A DNA stretch of 64,000 bases, from the NCBI RefSeq assembly GCF_039511225.1, contig NZ_CP154261.1, positions 1,550,001 through 1,614,000 of the forward strand, given 5' to 3'. The translations under genes and the position numbers were made by a program. Of the stretch, positions 1 through 8,986 are shown piece after piece. The notes below the pieces were generated by a model that was given only the letters and a program-made list of their open reading frames with translations, was not told the DNA's origin and made no database searches. This stretch comes from Sphingobacterium multivorum (lineage in GTDB: Bacteria; Bacteroidota; Bacteroidia; Sphingobacteriales; Sphingobacteriaceae). How positions within the stretch are numbered: the stretch's first letter is position 1; each line of letters begins with the position of its first letter.

Positions 1-67
1 AGAAGTCTCGAAGCGGTCCCGACGCCGAGTCGAAAGGGAGCTGACGGGCTGCCGAAGCGGAGTCGAA
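1..67. repeat. GC-rich repeat-like sequence at window edge
   Basis: This short GC-rich stretch contains two related segments, CCGAGTCGA followed by GAAGCGGAGTCGA, which resemble copies of a dispersed intergenic repeat. It runs without a stop codon into the reading frame of the next gene, so it either lies inside an unseen upstream coding region or was inserted at that gene's 5' end. Only one occurrence is visible here, so the repeat call is weak. Confidence 0.25.
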
Positions 68-72
68 CAATT

Positions 73-654
73 GTGCTGTGTTTCTTAACATGCATCGCAG
101 TAGTTTCTATGTTTAGTTTATCAGCTCAGACGCCCCGCAAGGACAGCGGGGCCAATGGGCTTATTAAAGTGGATCCATTGCTTATCGGTCAGAAACTGCC
201 CGAAGAATTTTGGAAAAGGGAATACCTCGTCTATAACAATGGCGATACCACAAGGCAGACGCTGGAAGCTTACCGTGGAAAATTATTGGTGTTGGATTTT
301 TGGGCAACATGGTGCGCGATATGTCTGGGACAGATGAAAGAAAAAGACGAATTGTTCAGCCGTTTTCCCGCTGAAGCAAAGCTTATCTATGTCAATCCAA
401 CACAAACAAAAGACACGTATACCAATGTTGTCAAGATCCAGGATCGACTTGCCGAACGCTCGCTGTCAGGAAAATTCCAGTCCATCATCGAAGAGGATTA
501 CCTTCAGCAATTGTTTCCCAACCATATCTATCCCCGGTATGTATGGATAGGGCCACGTGGCGACTTGATCGGATTAACGCTTGCCCTAAGTGTAACAGAA
601 GGACATATTAAAGACATGTTGAACTTAATCAATCCAAAAGATGGCAAAAAATAG
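73..654 (+). CDS. TlpA/ResA-like thiol-disulfide oxidoreductase
   Basis: Likely a periplasmic thioredoxin-fold protein that reduces or exchanges disulfides. A hydrophobic N-terminal segment ending in SLSAQ looks like a signal peptide. The thioredoxin motif WCAIC follows the strand LLVLDFWATW at about residues 72-84, giving the two catalytic cysteines C81 and C84. The residue before the second cysteine is Ile, whereas many family members have Pro-His between the cysteines. The start is uncertain: GTG at 73 gives a signal peptide with no positive charges, and the frame stays open to the window edge, so the real start may lie upstream. Its 3' end overlaps the SusC gene by 14 bases, and TlpA-like proteins are commonly encoded beside SusC/SusD pairs in Sphingobacteriaceae. 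The family call is firm; the substrate is unknown. Confidence 0.8.
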   Translation: MLCFLTCIAVVSMFSLSAQTPRKDSGANGLIKVDPLLIGQKLPEEFWKREYLVYNNGDTTRQTLEAYRGKLLVLDFWATWCAICLGQMKEKDELFSRFPAEAKLIYVNPTQTKDTYTNVVKIQDRLAERSLSGKFQSIIEEDYLQQLFPNHIYPRYVWIGPRGDLIGLTLALSVTEGHIKDMLNLINPKDGKK

Positions 655-3600
655 AACGATCTGGCTTTTTGTGATGCTTTTGGTTGTTGTAACAGCAAAA
701 GCTCAATTAAGAGGTACTGTATTGGATAAGGAGACTGGATTACCTATAACGGATGTAAACATCATAATAAATAATGCCGCTAAGGCAAAAACGGATAAAT
801 GGGGACGATTTTCAATAACCGAAAAGATAAGTGGCGATAACGTGACTTTTCGGCATATTGCTTATCAGGATACGAGTATTTTCCTCCAAGCGGATAGGCA
901 ACATGCTGAGTTAACATTATCGCTTTCCTTAAAGCATGGTATGATCGGTGAAGTGGTGGTCAATACTGGTTATCAAAGTATTCCGAAAGATCGTTTGACT
1001 GGGTCCTTTTCCAGCGTGAGCAAACAGCAACTTGAACAACAAATCGGACGTGGTATTACTGGAATGTTGCCTTCATTAGCGAATGGCGTAATGCTGGACA
1101 ACAATAGTACTTCCGCCAACAGATTAATGGTGCGAAGCTTAAGCACGATCAAAGCTGAAAAGAGTCCTTTGGTTATCGTCGACAACTTTCCCTATGAAGG
1201 GAATCTTGATGACATCAATCCGCTGGATATTGAAAATGTCACAGTACTTAAAGATGCTGCTGCATCAGCGATCTGGGGTGTGCGCGCCGGAAATGGGGTG
1301 ATTGTGGTAACGACCAAGAAAGGGCAATTTAACCGGCGTCAAAGCTTTCGCTTTTCTACAGCGATAAAAATGGGGGCTCCCCCGGACTTAAATAGATTAG
1401 ATCTGATGTCGACTTCGGACTTTATCGGGATGGAAGAGTTTCTGTTCAATAAGGGCTATTACAATAGTCGGATCACAAGTACGGCTATGCTGCCTTTGAC
1501 CCCAATCGTGGAAGCTTTGGACCGGTTGAAAAAGCAGAAGATGACACAAGAGGAATATGATAACCTGAAAACAGGTCTCGTCGGCTTAGATTTACGGGAC
1601 GAATATCGAAAGCATTTTTATAACAATTCACTCTTTCAGCAATATCACTTACAAGGAAATGGAGGTAACAGTCAATTCGCATGGATGTCCTCGCTGGGAT
1701 ATGATAAGGAGGTCGGATCGACGAAAAATAAAAGTGAAAGGTTGACATATAGACTCAGCAATTCATTGAAGATCCGTAAGGATCTGTTGTTATCGATGGA
1801 CTTTAACCTTATCCATTTCAATACGTCAACGGGTATGCCTGCTTATGGTGATGTTAAGATGTCAACTTATGAGCTTTATCCTTACGCTACTTTCGCTGAC
1901 GATAATGGAACTCCTCTTCGCATAGCACAGCGTAACAACGATTATGTAGATCGGATGATGCAAGAAGGTTATATCCTTGATTGGAACTATTATCCATTGA
2001 CTGATTACCGTCATCTAGATAACCGAAGTCAACAATGGATTGTGAATTGGAATACAGGTCTTAAATACGATGTCTCTCGATCATTAAACATTGATCTTAA
2101 ATATAACCTGATGTTGGATCGTACAGACGGTAAAAATCTACATGATCAGGATAGTTATTTTAGCCGTAATCTGGTCAATTCTTTTTCGGAAATTGACCGT
2201 TCCACGGATCTGGTAACTTACAACGTACCTAAAGGGGGAGTTCTTGATCAGTCTGTAGCACGCCAAACTGCCCATAACGCGAGGCTGCAGCTCAATTTTA
2301 ACCGTACCATAAATGTGCATGGAATCTCGGGTATCTTGGGTTTTGAGGGGCGAATGAGTAAGGGGAACGGAGAGTCCTCGCGCTTCTATGGCTATAATCC
2401 GGCGACACTCTCCTTTGCAAATGTTGATTATACCTCCCGTTTTCCCGATTTGGCGACCGGAGGGCTGAATGCTATTCCGAATGGTCAATCACTTTCGCAG
2501 CGAGAAATCCGCTATCTTTCAGTCTTTGCAAATGCAGTCTATTCTTACAAAAACAAGGTTAATCTATTAGGCAGTGTAAGGCGTGACGCCACAAATCTTT
2601 TTGGGCTTCGGACCAATGATAAATGGAACCTGCTATGGTCTGTAGGAGGAAGCTGGAAAGCGTTGGAAAATAAAGGTCAGATCGATAAGTTAACCATGCG
2701 CACTACCTATGGTTTCAGTGGTAATGTCGATCCGTCTATGTCCTCGGTCAATACGATACAGTATATAGGGACCAATGTGCTGAACAATTTTCCGATTGCC
2801 ACATTTGCTTCTTATGCTAATCCCGAATTGAAATGGGAAAGCATAGCGACCTTAAATCTGGGGACTGATCTTGTACTTTGGAAAAATAAGCTCAATCTGA
2901 CCTTCGATTGGTACACAAAAAAAGGAAGTGATCTCTATGGATTGGATGAAATGGATCCTACCGCTGGAATTGGTGCTACAGTTGTTCGCAATTCGGCAAA
3001 AATGAAAGCTTCGGGTCTGGATCTTGCCATCGGATTAAACGCATTGGAGTGGAAAGATTGGGGATTAAGCTTTCAGATAAACCTCAGCAAAAGTGCAGAC
3101 AAGGTGGAAAAGTATTACTTGAACAATGCCATTGGACGGAATTTTATCAATGAACGCACGATTGCAGGTATTGTAGGCAAACCTGTCTATTCCCTTTTCG
3201 CTTACCCTTGGAAAGGGCTTGATACAGATGGTAATCCCATTGGTTATGTAGATGGGGTAGAGTCCAAAGACTACCGAGAAATATATAATAATACACAGCT
3301 GGAGGACATGGTCTACGTGGGACCTACGTTGCCGCGTTGGTTTGGGGCTGCAGGGAGTTCCATTCGATTCAGAAAGGTGACCGTAGACTTTCGTTTACTC
3401 TATAAATTTGGGCATCATATCCGCTCGCGAAGCGTAGATTATAGTGCCCTCTTTGCACAGAATATAACGCATTCAGACTATGGGTTTCGGTGGAAAGAAG
3501 CCGGCGATGAAAACAAAACCTCCGTACCGGCGATGGTCTATCCCTTGAATAGTAATAGGGAAAACTACTACCGTAATGCTTCTGTATTGATCGAACCGGC

Positions 3601-3811
3601 TTCGAATATCCGATTGCAATATGTCAATCTGCAATACAACTTGGAGAAGATACTGGAGAGTAAAATCGATGTGACCTTGTTTTTGAACGTCGAAAATGTG
3701 GGGCTTTTATGGAAAGCCACAAAGAAGGATTTTGATCCTGAATACGAAAATCGCTTTAATGCAATCAGTCCACCACGGCAGTGGTCCTTTGGATGCCACA
3801 TTAATTTTTAA
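641..3811 (+). CDS. SusC/RagA-family TonB-dependent outer-membrane receptor
   Basis: A 1056-residue outer-membrane transporter that, with its SusD partner, imports an unidentified oligomer using TonB energy. The signal peptide ends in TAKAQ. It is followed by a carboxypeptidase-regulatory-like beta-sandwich at about residues 22-95, a plug domain at about 110-230 carrying the SusC signature (VTVLKDAAASAIWGVRAGNG), and a beta-barrel ending in a C-terminal aromatic strand (WSFGCHINF). There is no N-terminal STN domain, so signalling to a cognate FecR/sigma pair is not expected. The start overlaps the upstream thioredoxin-like gene, and the SusD gene follows at once, which suggests one transcript. 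Length and order are typical of the family. No carbohydrate-active enzyme is adjacent to hint at the ligand. Confidence 0.95.
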   Translation: MAKNRTIWLFVMLLVVVTAKAQLRGTVLDKETGLPITDVNIIINNAAKAKTDKWGRFSITEKISGDNVTFRHIAYQDTSIFLQADRQHAELTLSLSLKHGMIGEVVVNTGYQSIPKDRLTGSFSSVSKQQLEQQIGRGITGMLPSLANGVMLDNNSTSANRLMVRSLSTIKAEKSPLVIVDNFPYEGNLDDINPLDIENVTVLKDAAASAIWGVRAGNGVIVVTTKKGQFNRRQSFRFSTAIKMGAPPDLNRLDLMSTSDFIGMEEFLFNKGYYNSRITSTAMLPLTPIVEALDRLKKQKMTQEEYDNLKTGLVGLDLRDEYRKHFYNNSLFQQYHLQGNGGNSQFAWMSSLGYDKEVGSTKNKSERLTYRLSNSLKIRKDLLLSMDFNLIHFNTSTGMPAYGDVKMSTYELYPYATFADDNGTPLRIAQRNNDYVDRMMQEGYILDWNYYPLTDYRHLDNRSQQWIVNWNTGLKYDVSRSLNIDLKYNLMLDRTDGKNLHDQDSYFSRNLVNSFSEIDRSTDLVTYNVPKGGVLDQSVARQTAHNARLQLNFNRTINVHGISGILGFEGRMSKGNGESSRFYGYNPATLSFANVDYTSRFPDLATGGLNAIPNGQSLSQREIRYLSVFANAVYSYKNKVNLLGSVRRDATNLFGLRTNDKWNLLWSVGGSWKALENKGQIDKLTMRTTYGFSGNVDPSMSSVNTIQYIGTNVLNNFPIATFASYANPELKWESIATLNLGTDLVLWKNKLNLTFDWYTKKGSDLYGLDEMDPTAGIGATVVRNSAKMKASGLDLAIGLNALEWKDWGLSFQINLSKSADKVEKYYLNNAIGRNFINERTIAGIVGKPVYSLFAYPWKGLDTDGNPIGYVDGVESKDYREIYNNTQLEDMVYVGPTLPRWFGAAGSSIRFRKVTVDFRLLYKFGHHIRSRSVDYSALFAQNITHSDYGFRWKEAGDENKTSVPAMVYPLNSNRENYYRNASVLIEPASNIRLQYVNLQYNLEKILESKIDVTLFLNVENVGLLWKATKKDFDPEYENRFNAISPPRQWSFGCHINF

Positions 3812-3829
3812 TTGCTAAATGAACTTATC

Positions 3830-5182
3830 ATGAAAAATACAATTATCCTCGTTTTCATTTTTTTTCTGCTGTTGCTTGGTCCTACGGGCTGCACATCTTT
3901 TTTGGATGTTAGATCAGATAGCAAACTCGCAGTTCCCACTTCATTGGAAGATTATCGAGCGCTCATGAACAGTATAAATAATAGCTTGGCTGTTCCTGAG
4001 GGTGAAGTAATGTCGGTAGATCATTATCTTCCTGATGATGAATATGATGCTTTGTTTTGTCAAACAGACCGTGACCTTTACCGCTTGGAAGATAGTCCCA
4101 TGATCCAGGAATGCGATGGGAGTGGAGGTTGGGCGTTAGCCTATGGAAATATATATAGAGCGAATGTTGCCATACATGGTCTGGAAGCATTTGAAAAGGA
4201 GAATGGTATCAGCGCTCGTTCAGCTGATGTAAAAGGGCAGGGCTATTTCAATAGGGCAATCAATCTTTATGAACTGGCACAGGTGTGGTGTGCGGGATTT
4301 GATCCAAAGCAGGCGGAAAGCACACTCGGGCTGCCGCTTAAAGTAACCGATGATTTTAACGAAAAGACCGTCCGGGCATCGCTAAAGGCAACATTTGATC
4401 TTATTGTCGACGATCTTCAAAAAGCCGCAACGCTATTGTCGGATCAGCAGAACAATATTTATTGGGCCAGCAAAGTTGCTGCATGGGCCTATTTGGCACG
4501 GGTATATCTTTATATGCAAAATTACGAGCAGGCCAAAGTATATGCTGAAAAATGCATCCAGTTAAATTTTAAACTGTTGGATTATCATCACGTTGACGGC
4601 GGAAAGGTATTTCCTTTTAATGTCAATGACAATTCCGAAATCATCTATCCTCGATTTCTGACAACGGCATATTATTCCATTAGCACTGACGTTAGCCGTA
4701 TGGATAGCCTATTGTACCAAAGTTATGCGGAGGGAGATTTGAGGAAATCCTTATTCTTTAATAAAAAAGATAACACCTTTTTATTCCGTGGAGATTATGG
4801 TGGCGGCGGCGGCGGTGCCTTCTGTGGGCCCACGATTGCTGAAATGTACCTCATTCAGGCGGAATGTGCTGCCCGAACAGGAAAACTCAATGAAGCAAGT
4901 AATACCTTGCAACAGTTTTTGAGTTATAGACTTGACAAAACGATCTCTGTGTCTGAGACTACGGTATTGGATCAGGTTTTACAGGAACGAAGAAAAGAAT
5001 TGCTGTGGCGTGGTATACGGTTTGGCGATGTAAAGCGTCTCAATAAGTTGGGGACAGGTATTACATTAAAAAGAACCATCCGGGGCAAAGAATATCTTTT
5101 GCCACCGAATGATTCCCGTGCGAACATTTTAATACCTCAGAAAGTGATTGAGCAATCGGGCATTACTCAAAACCCACGTTGA
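3830..5182 (+). CDS. SusD/RagB-family nutrient-binding lipoprotein
   Basis: The surface lipoprotein partner of the preceding SusC. The chosen ATG gives a clean lipoprotein signal peptide with the modified cysteine at residue 21 (GPTGC); an upstream in-frame TTG at 3812 would only add six residues. The body shows the helical SusD pattern: an N-terminal SFLDVRSD segment, a central region of repeated helices typical of TPR-like SusD folds, and a C-terminal RRKELLWRGIRFGDVKRL segment that is characteristic of the family. At 450 residues it is on the short side for SusD. It sits 18 bases after the SusC stop. A glycine-rich stretch (GGGGGG) near residue 320 is unusual and may be a surface loop. The ligand is unknown. 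Confidence 0.9.
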   Translation: MKNTIILVFIFFLLLLGPTGCTSFLDVRSDSKLAVPTSLEDYRALMNSINNSLAVPEGEVMSVDHYLPDDEYDALFCQTDRDLYRLEDSPMIQECDGSGGWALAYGNIYRANVAIHGLEAFEKENGISARSADVKGQGYFNRAINLYELAQVWCAGFDPKQAESTLGLPLKVTDDFNEKTVRASLKATFDLIVDDLQKAATLLSDQQNNIYWASKVAAWAYLARVYLYMQNYEQAKVYAEKCIQLNFKLLDYHHVDGGKVFPFNVNDNSEIIYPRFLTTAYYSISTDVSRMDSLLYQSYAEGDLRKSLFFNKKDNTFLFRGDYGGGGGGAFCGPTIAEMYLIQAECAARTGKLNEASNTLQQFLSYRLDKTISVSETTVLDQVLQERRKELLWRGIRFGDVKRLNKLGTGITLKRTIRGKEYLLPPNDSRANILIPQKVIEQSGITQNPR

Positions 5183-5183
5183 G

Positions 5184-5531
5184 TTATTTGCTTCTTCGCG
5201 AAGGAGCAGCACTTTGGACAGCTGACAGACTGCCTAGATCATCAAGATGTTCGTCGATACTTTGGTCAGAAGGAACATCTAAACTACAAGGGATTTCAGT
5301 CGGTTGTCCACAAGTAAAACTCGAATTTTGTGATGGACTCCAATTTGCGGGGTCCATTACATTCGTAGATAAATTGGTGGACGGACCATTGTAGTAGTAT
5401 GTTGTTGACGCTTTTACTACAGATGACACGTCTTTCTTCATCACTGCAACTGCCGCATACGTACCGATTGCGAGCAGTGCCAAGATTAAAGTGAAGAGTG
5501 ATGCCTTCACTGCGAATTTATTTTTCATCAT
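5184..5531 (-). CDS. Small exported protein, DUF6520-like
   Basis: A 115-residue protein with an N-terminal hydrophobic segment (LFTLILALLAIGTYAAVAV) after a short basic start, followed by a small extracytoplasmic domain containing YYYNGPS, a tryptophan-asparagine segment and two cysteines (FTCGQPTEIPC). This layout resembles the small secreted DUF6520 family of Bacteroidota, whose function is not known. It converges on the SusD gene with one base between the stop codons. The C-terminal 30 residues, rich in Ser and Asp, look less conserved and may be extended into non-homologous sequence. An overlapping plus-strand frame lacks any such features. The family assignment is tentative; the existence of the gene is fairly likely. 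Confidence 0.6.
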   Translation of the reverse strand: MMKNKFAVKASLFTLILALLAIGTYAAVAVMKKDVSSVVKASTTYYYNGPSTNLSTNVMDPANWSPSQNSSFTCGQPTEIPCSLDVPSDQSIDEHLDDLGSLSAVQSAAPSRRSK

Positions 5532-5655
5532 AATCGTGTTTTTTTGATTATGATGCTAAGGTAGATCCATCAATGAGGTATTACTAGAGCATTAATTCCT
5601 ATTGTGCAAACATTAATTCCTGAGTATTGAGTTTTTATTCCTATTTCCAGTGTTT

Positions 5656-6234
5656 TTATTCCAAGCTTGGGTTATTTTTATTCTGATTGTACCACCTGAG
5701 CGTGATACCTAGAAATTGAGCGATCTGTAGATCGGTGAGTTTAAAGCGAATACCAGCATACCGATGGTGAAACCAACCTATCAATTCTCTGCTGTTTTTT
5801 AATCTAAATAGGTTTTCTTGTTGTTGGTAATATTTGAGTTCCTGCAGGAGCAGATAATGGAAAAAAGAGGTTAGTTCTGTCGCTTGAAGGAGATGTTCAA
5901 CAGGGATCTCGATGATATTGCCGCCTTCCGGAAAGATAATATCCATTTCACTACGCTGGAAGGCCAATAGGCTCTCCGTCTTTAAGATAATCTGATCTTC
6001 TTGCCAGATACGCGAGAGTCGCGACTCTTTATCAATGTTCTCGTAGCCCAAAGCATAACCCGTATGGATAAAACAAATATGCTTGGCAATACCACCTCGC
6101 TCGAGATAGATCTCCTTAGGACTGCAGTATTTGACAGTAACCAGCTGGCGCAATATATCCTCTTGACTGTCAGTGAGCCTCCTGTAGGATTCTAAATGCT
6201 TGATAAGCTTTTGATACGATCCGCTATGTTCCAT
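5656..6234 (-). CDS. Crp/Fnr-like transcriptional regulator
   Basis: A 192-residue regulator with a cyclic-nucleotide-binding-like beta-barrel at about residues 15-115 (YCSPKEIYLERGG then ICFIHTGYALGY) and a short C-terminal helix-turn-helix region (FKLTDLQIAQFLGITLRWYN). The arrangement matches the many Crp/Fnr homologues of Bacteroidota that have lost the canonical cAMP-contact residues; none of the usual phosphate-binding-cassette residues are evident. The recognition helix is short and ends in an Asn-rich tail. It is transcribed away from the membrane-protein/LytTR pair, with a shared 360-base upstream region. Its targets are unknown; the DUF6520-like gene just downstream on the same strand is a candidate co-transcribed gene. 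Confidence 0.75.
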   Translation of the reverse strand: MEHSGSYQKLIKHLESYRRLTDSQEDILRQLVTVKYCSPKEIYLERGGIAKHICFIHTGYALGYENIDKESRLSRIWQEDQIILKTESLLAFQRSEMDIIFPEGGNIIEIPVEHLLQATELTSFFHYLLLQELKYYQQQENLFRLKNSRELIGWFHHRYAGIRFKLTDLQIAQFLGITLRWYNQNKNNPSLE

Positions 6235-6594
6235 GAGCTTCGGTATTTTTTATATGACATGATTTGTTCCTTATTTTTATTGGACTATAGTCATATGGCT
6301 TGTTAGAAGTCGAGATGAAGCTGATTATCCAATAATTAACTGTATTGTTATAAAATTAACAAGGTGTTTCTTTGAAAGCAAGATCAACTGTTTGAAACCG
6401 AATGAACGGTAAGAGGTCTTGTGCTTAAAAGCTTATTTAAGGGGGTAATAAGTGAGTTTTTTACTTTCGCTTGAAAATAAAATTATAGCACGAGTGGTGG
6501 TGTTTATTAGTGGATTCTAAAGCATCTTGCAGATTGTTTCAATTTTTTATTTGTAAAAATTTTTATTTTAGTTTGCTTTAACCGATTAAACTTT
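6235..6594. other. Divergent intergenic region
   Basis: This AT-rich 360-base region separates the Crp-like gene (minus strand) from the membrane protein gene (plus strand), so it should hold both promoters. I could not find a convincing TAnnTTTG box with a well-spaced TTG for either gene, and I see no open frame of interest. Confidence 0.4.
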
Positions 6595-7089
6595 ATGCAA
6601 ACGAAAAAACTTATTGAGACTTTTCATTCCGAAATTCAGGTCAACTACTTACCGTTCAGGGTCCAGCTGTTTTTTGCTGTTCTGTTGGGTAATTTTTTCT
6701 ATTCGCCCAGCAGGTTTCTTGTTTTTGATAAGAGATATGACATGCCCAAATTTTATCTCTATTGGTTTCTTTCTTCGCTGATCGTTATGATTGTGCTTCG
6801 CGGGGCACATATTTTTAATCGTTATATGGATGGGAGATTGTCCTGGCTGACGGATTTTAAGACGCGTCTGATCAGACAGATTCTCTTTGGAGTGGTACTG
6901 CCGGCCTTGCTCGCAGTGGTTGTTGTGATGCTGGTATTTTTACCCTTAAACGCAAAAGGTTTGAGGTCTATCATTCCCTATATGCGCAACGAGTTTAGGT
7001 TTTTATTTTTGTTTATTCTGATATTGAACTTGGTATTTTTGGTGATATACGTCATTCGCTTTGCCCGATTTGTGAAAGATCAATACTGA
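6595..7089 (+). CDS. Four-helix membrane protein paired with a LytTR regulator
   Basis: A 164-residue integral membrane protein with four predicted transmembrane segments, around residues 22-40, 58-76, 98-122 and 135-156, and short cytoplasmic ends. The layout recalls the membrane part of LytS-type sensor kinases found with LytTR regulators, but there is no kinase domain. The LytTR DNA-binding gene starts 15 bases after its stop, so the two are probably one transcript, and this protein could sense a membrane signal or hold the regulator at the membrane. No conserved ligand-binding motif is visible. The gene is well supported; its role is inferred only from the neighbour. Confidence 0.7.
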   Translation: MQTKKLIETFHSEIQVNYLPFRVQLFFAVLLGNFFYSPSRFLVFDKRYDMPKFYLYWFLSSLIVMIVLRGAHIFNRYMDGRLSWLTDFKTRLIRQILFGVVLPALLAVVVVMLVFLPLNAKGLRSIIPYMRNEFRFLFLFILILNLVFLVIYVIRFARFVKDQY

Positions 7090-7104
7090 GAGGCAGAAAT
7101 TGAA

Positions 7105-7548
7105 ATGACTACCCTCAAGGAAATGATTGTAACCTATGAAGCACTGCAAACGAAATTGGAGGATGAGCGGGGAGGGGACCTTTCTGATGCGATCAAGCTT
7201 GCTCCTTGTCTTGGAGTAAAATACGGTTATGAAGATAACTACGTCGCGCTTGACGGCATTGCCTTTATCAAAAGCTCAGCGAATGATAAAAAGCTCCTGA
7301 CCTTGACGAGTAGTAAAGAGTATACACACAACTATAGCCTCGAGACATTGATGAAGGTACTCGACCATGATCAATATTACCTGATGTACAGACGTTACAT
7401 CGTTCATCGTAGTATCATCAAAGGATATCGTGCTTTAGACAATGGTATATTAACAATTGAACTAAAGCCGTCCTTTGAGAAGCGAGATGATATATTGGTC
7501 AGCCGTTACCATGCTGCTCACTTTAAACGTTGGTTTGATAAGAAATAG
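7105..7548 (+). CDS. LytTR-domain DNA-binding regulator without receiver domain
   Basis: A 147-residue protein whose C-terminal two thirds (about residues 45-145) form a LytTR DNA-binding domain. The FIKSSANDKKLLTLTSSKEY segment, the conserved MYRRYIVHRSIIKGY helix-strand region and the closing VSRYHAAHFKRWFD helix are all recognisable. LytTR proteins bind short direct repeats in promoters. The N-terminal 40 residues form a helix rather than a response-regulator receiver, so activation is probably not by phosphotransfer. It follows the small membrane protein gene closely, and the pair resembles a minimal membrane-linked regulator. No target sites could be assigned in this window. Confidence 0.85.
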   Translation: MTTLKEMIVTYEALQTKLEDERGGDLSDAIKLAPCLGVKYGYEDNYVALDGIAFIKSSANDKKLLTLTSSKEYTHNYSLETLMKVLDHDQYYLMYRRYIVHRSIIKGYRALDNGILTIELKPSFEKRDDILVSRYHAAHFKRWFDKK

Positions 7549-7701
7549 CCTTAACCTGGGATATTTCGTCCGTGCTAAGCGATAGGAGTTGTTTATTGGA
7601 GTAGTGTAAAAGTTTTGTGCCTGTGTCAGCTAAAAATCGAAAAATGAAATGATTGCTGGGCAGTTAAGGTAATATTCTTTGGATTTTAATAAATTAGTAG
7701 G

Positions 7702-8244
7702 ATGAGATATTTAATAATCCTATTGTTAAGCTGGTTCACTTGTTATTCGGTCGCTGCACAAAACCAAGCGAAGGGAAATAGTGCCGGTAAAGATGAAAAG
7801 ACCTATATACTAGTCGCCAATAAAATCAATACCGATTTTAATTATAAAATGCTGGATGATTTCGAGCAGTCTTTTTCAGAATTGATCAAGGAAAACAACA
7901 GCCGTGAATTGGTATTCAATCCCATAAATGGCAAATACCATTATTATAAATTTGTCGCTACCTATAAAGCAAGGGGTATTTTGCCCGATAGTGATCCTGC
8001 AAAGCCGGAGCAAACCTTCCACAATATCTTGATCATCAAGACGGATGACCAGCAAAAGATTGTAGATGGCTATCATTTTGTGCTCGAATGGGGCGAAAAG
8101 CCATTATCTTATCCCTTATTTAGGATAAAGTCTACAGGGGTGCCTCTGCAGGAAGGCTTGTCATTAAAACAGCTGAACCTAAAAAGGGTGACGGACAATT
8201 CGGATTTTGATAGCGATGGTAAGATCAAGTTGGCCGGATGGTAG
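7702..8244 (+). CDS. Secreted protein of unknown function
   Basis: A 180-residue protein with a clear signal peptide (LIILLLSWFTCYSVAAQ, cleavage expected after the Ala-Ala-Gln). The mature part is charged and mostly soluble, with alternating beta-like and loop segments and a Tyr- and Asp-rich centre (NGKYHYYKFVATYKARG). I do not recognise a family. It ends with DSDGKIKLAGW, which could be the last strand of a small beta domain. It stands alone between the LytTR pair and a small membrane protein region, with 153 bases upstream that may hold its own promoter. Confidence 0.7.
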   Translation: MRYLIILLLSWFTCYSVAAQNQAKGNSAGKDEKTYILVANKINTDFNYKMLDDFEQSFSELIKENNSRELVFNPINGKYHYYKFVATYKARGILPDSDPAKPEQTFHNILIIKTDDQQKIVDGYHFVLEWGEKPLSYPLFRIKSTGVPLQEGLSLKQLNLKRVTDNSDFDSDGKIKLAGW

Positions 8245-8263
8245 CGCTGTGAGGACGGTTTTT

Positions 8264-8542
8264 ATGAGCTGTAGAAATATGTTTAAAGCTAGCTTTCTAA
8301 ATAGTATCTGCTATTTGTTCCTAAAATACGTTGTATTCTTTTTTATTCTTGCATTTATCGAAAACAGATTTCAAAATGCGGTCATCAACAATGCAAATAC
8401 CTTGTCTGAGTTTATAAAACTGTCCTTAGGCTATGTATTGTATATCTTACTTTATGTGTGTTTTTTAGTTTTATTCTTTAATATTCCTCTTTGCTTTGTA
8501 CTGCAAATAAGAAATAAACTTATTTTATTGTTTCGATGCTAG
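8264..8542 (+). CDS. Small membrane protein, possibly 5' part of a frameshifted gene
   Basis: A 92-residue frame beginning at ATG 8264, with two long hydrophobic segments (YLFLKYVVFFFILAFI and GYVLYILLYVCFLVLFF) and a cytoplasmic linker between them. It stops just after a conserved-looking junction (LCFVLQIRNKLILL). The next frame opens seven bases before this stop and continues with two more hydrophobic segments in a different frame. The two may therefore be one four-helix protein split by a single-base change, or a translationally coupled pair. No family was recognised. Confidence 0.5.
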   Translation: MSCRNMFKASFLNSICYLFLKYVVFFFILAFIENRFQNAVINNANTLSEFIKLSLGYVLYILLYVCFLVLFFNIPLCFVLQIRNKLILLFRC

Positions 8543-8697
8543 TATTTTTTACCATAGAATATGTTTTGTATACCTATTGGTTTTCCCCTAGCAATAAAAT
8601 TACGGGAATTTACAATTTGATTATTGGAATATTGATATTTGCTTTCTTTTATAAGAAGTTAATTATTCAAATGTTCAGAAATCATATTAATCAGTAA
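8536..8697 (+). CDS. 53-residue membrane peptide, possibly 3' part of the preceding gene
   Basis: A short frame starting at ATG 8536 (overlapping the previous stop, ATGCTAG) and ending at TAA 8695-8697. It encodes 53 residues with two hydrophobic stretches (VFFTIEYVLYTYWF and YNLIIGILIFAFF) around a polar SPSNKITG loop, then a basic tail. The loop and helix pattern look like the natural continuation of the upstream membrane protein, so a frameshifted single gene is the simplest reading. A real coupled small gene cannot be excluded. Confidence 0.45.
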   Translation: MLVFFTIEYVLYTYWFSPSNKITGIYNLIIGILIFAFFYKKLIIQMFRNHINQ

Positions 8698-8729
8698 ATT
8701 CAACAAGCCAATTACGGGATATACTACAT

Positions 8730-8768
8730 CGGGTATAAATAATGCGTTTTATATGTTTTTTATACCCG
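8730..8768. repeat. 10-bp inverted repeat, hairpin
   Basis: The arms CGGGTATAAA (8730-8739) and TTTATACCCG (8759-8768) are perfectly complementary across a 19-base loop. It lies about 35 bases after the small membrane frames and could be a terminator-like hairpin (no strong T-run follows) or a regulator site upstream of the AraC gene. Confidence 0.45.
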
Positions 8769-8986
8769 TCCGGGGTGTAAATTTTAAAACCGATAGGTGC
8801 GATTTTTGGTTTTACGAAGCTCATAATGATGTAAAAAAGATGATATCTATCTGGTTTTAATTCAGGTATGTGCAAATTATAACCTAATATCACCTTATTT
8901 TAACCTCTTTTAGTTAAGCATTGTAATACTAAATTGGCTATGGTATATTTAGTGTCATATTGACATTTATTTAAATCTAAATTGTT

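Noticed and set aside
5179..5394. Plus-strand frame opposite the DUF6520-like gene
   Set aside because: No signal, fold pattern or start context; the minus-strand gene has a clear signal segment and conserved cysteine pattern.
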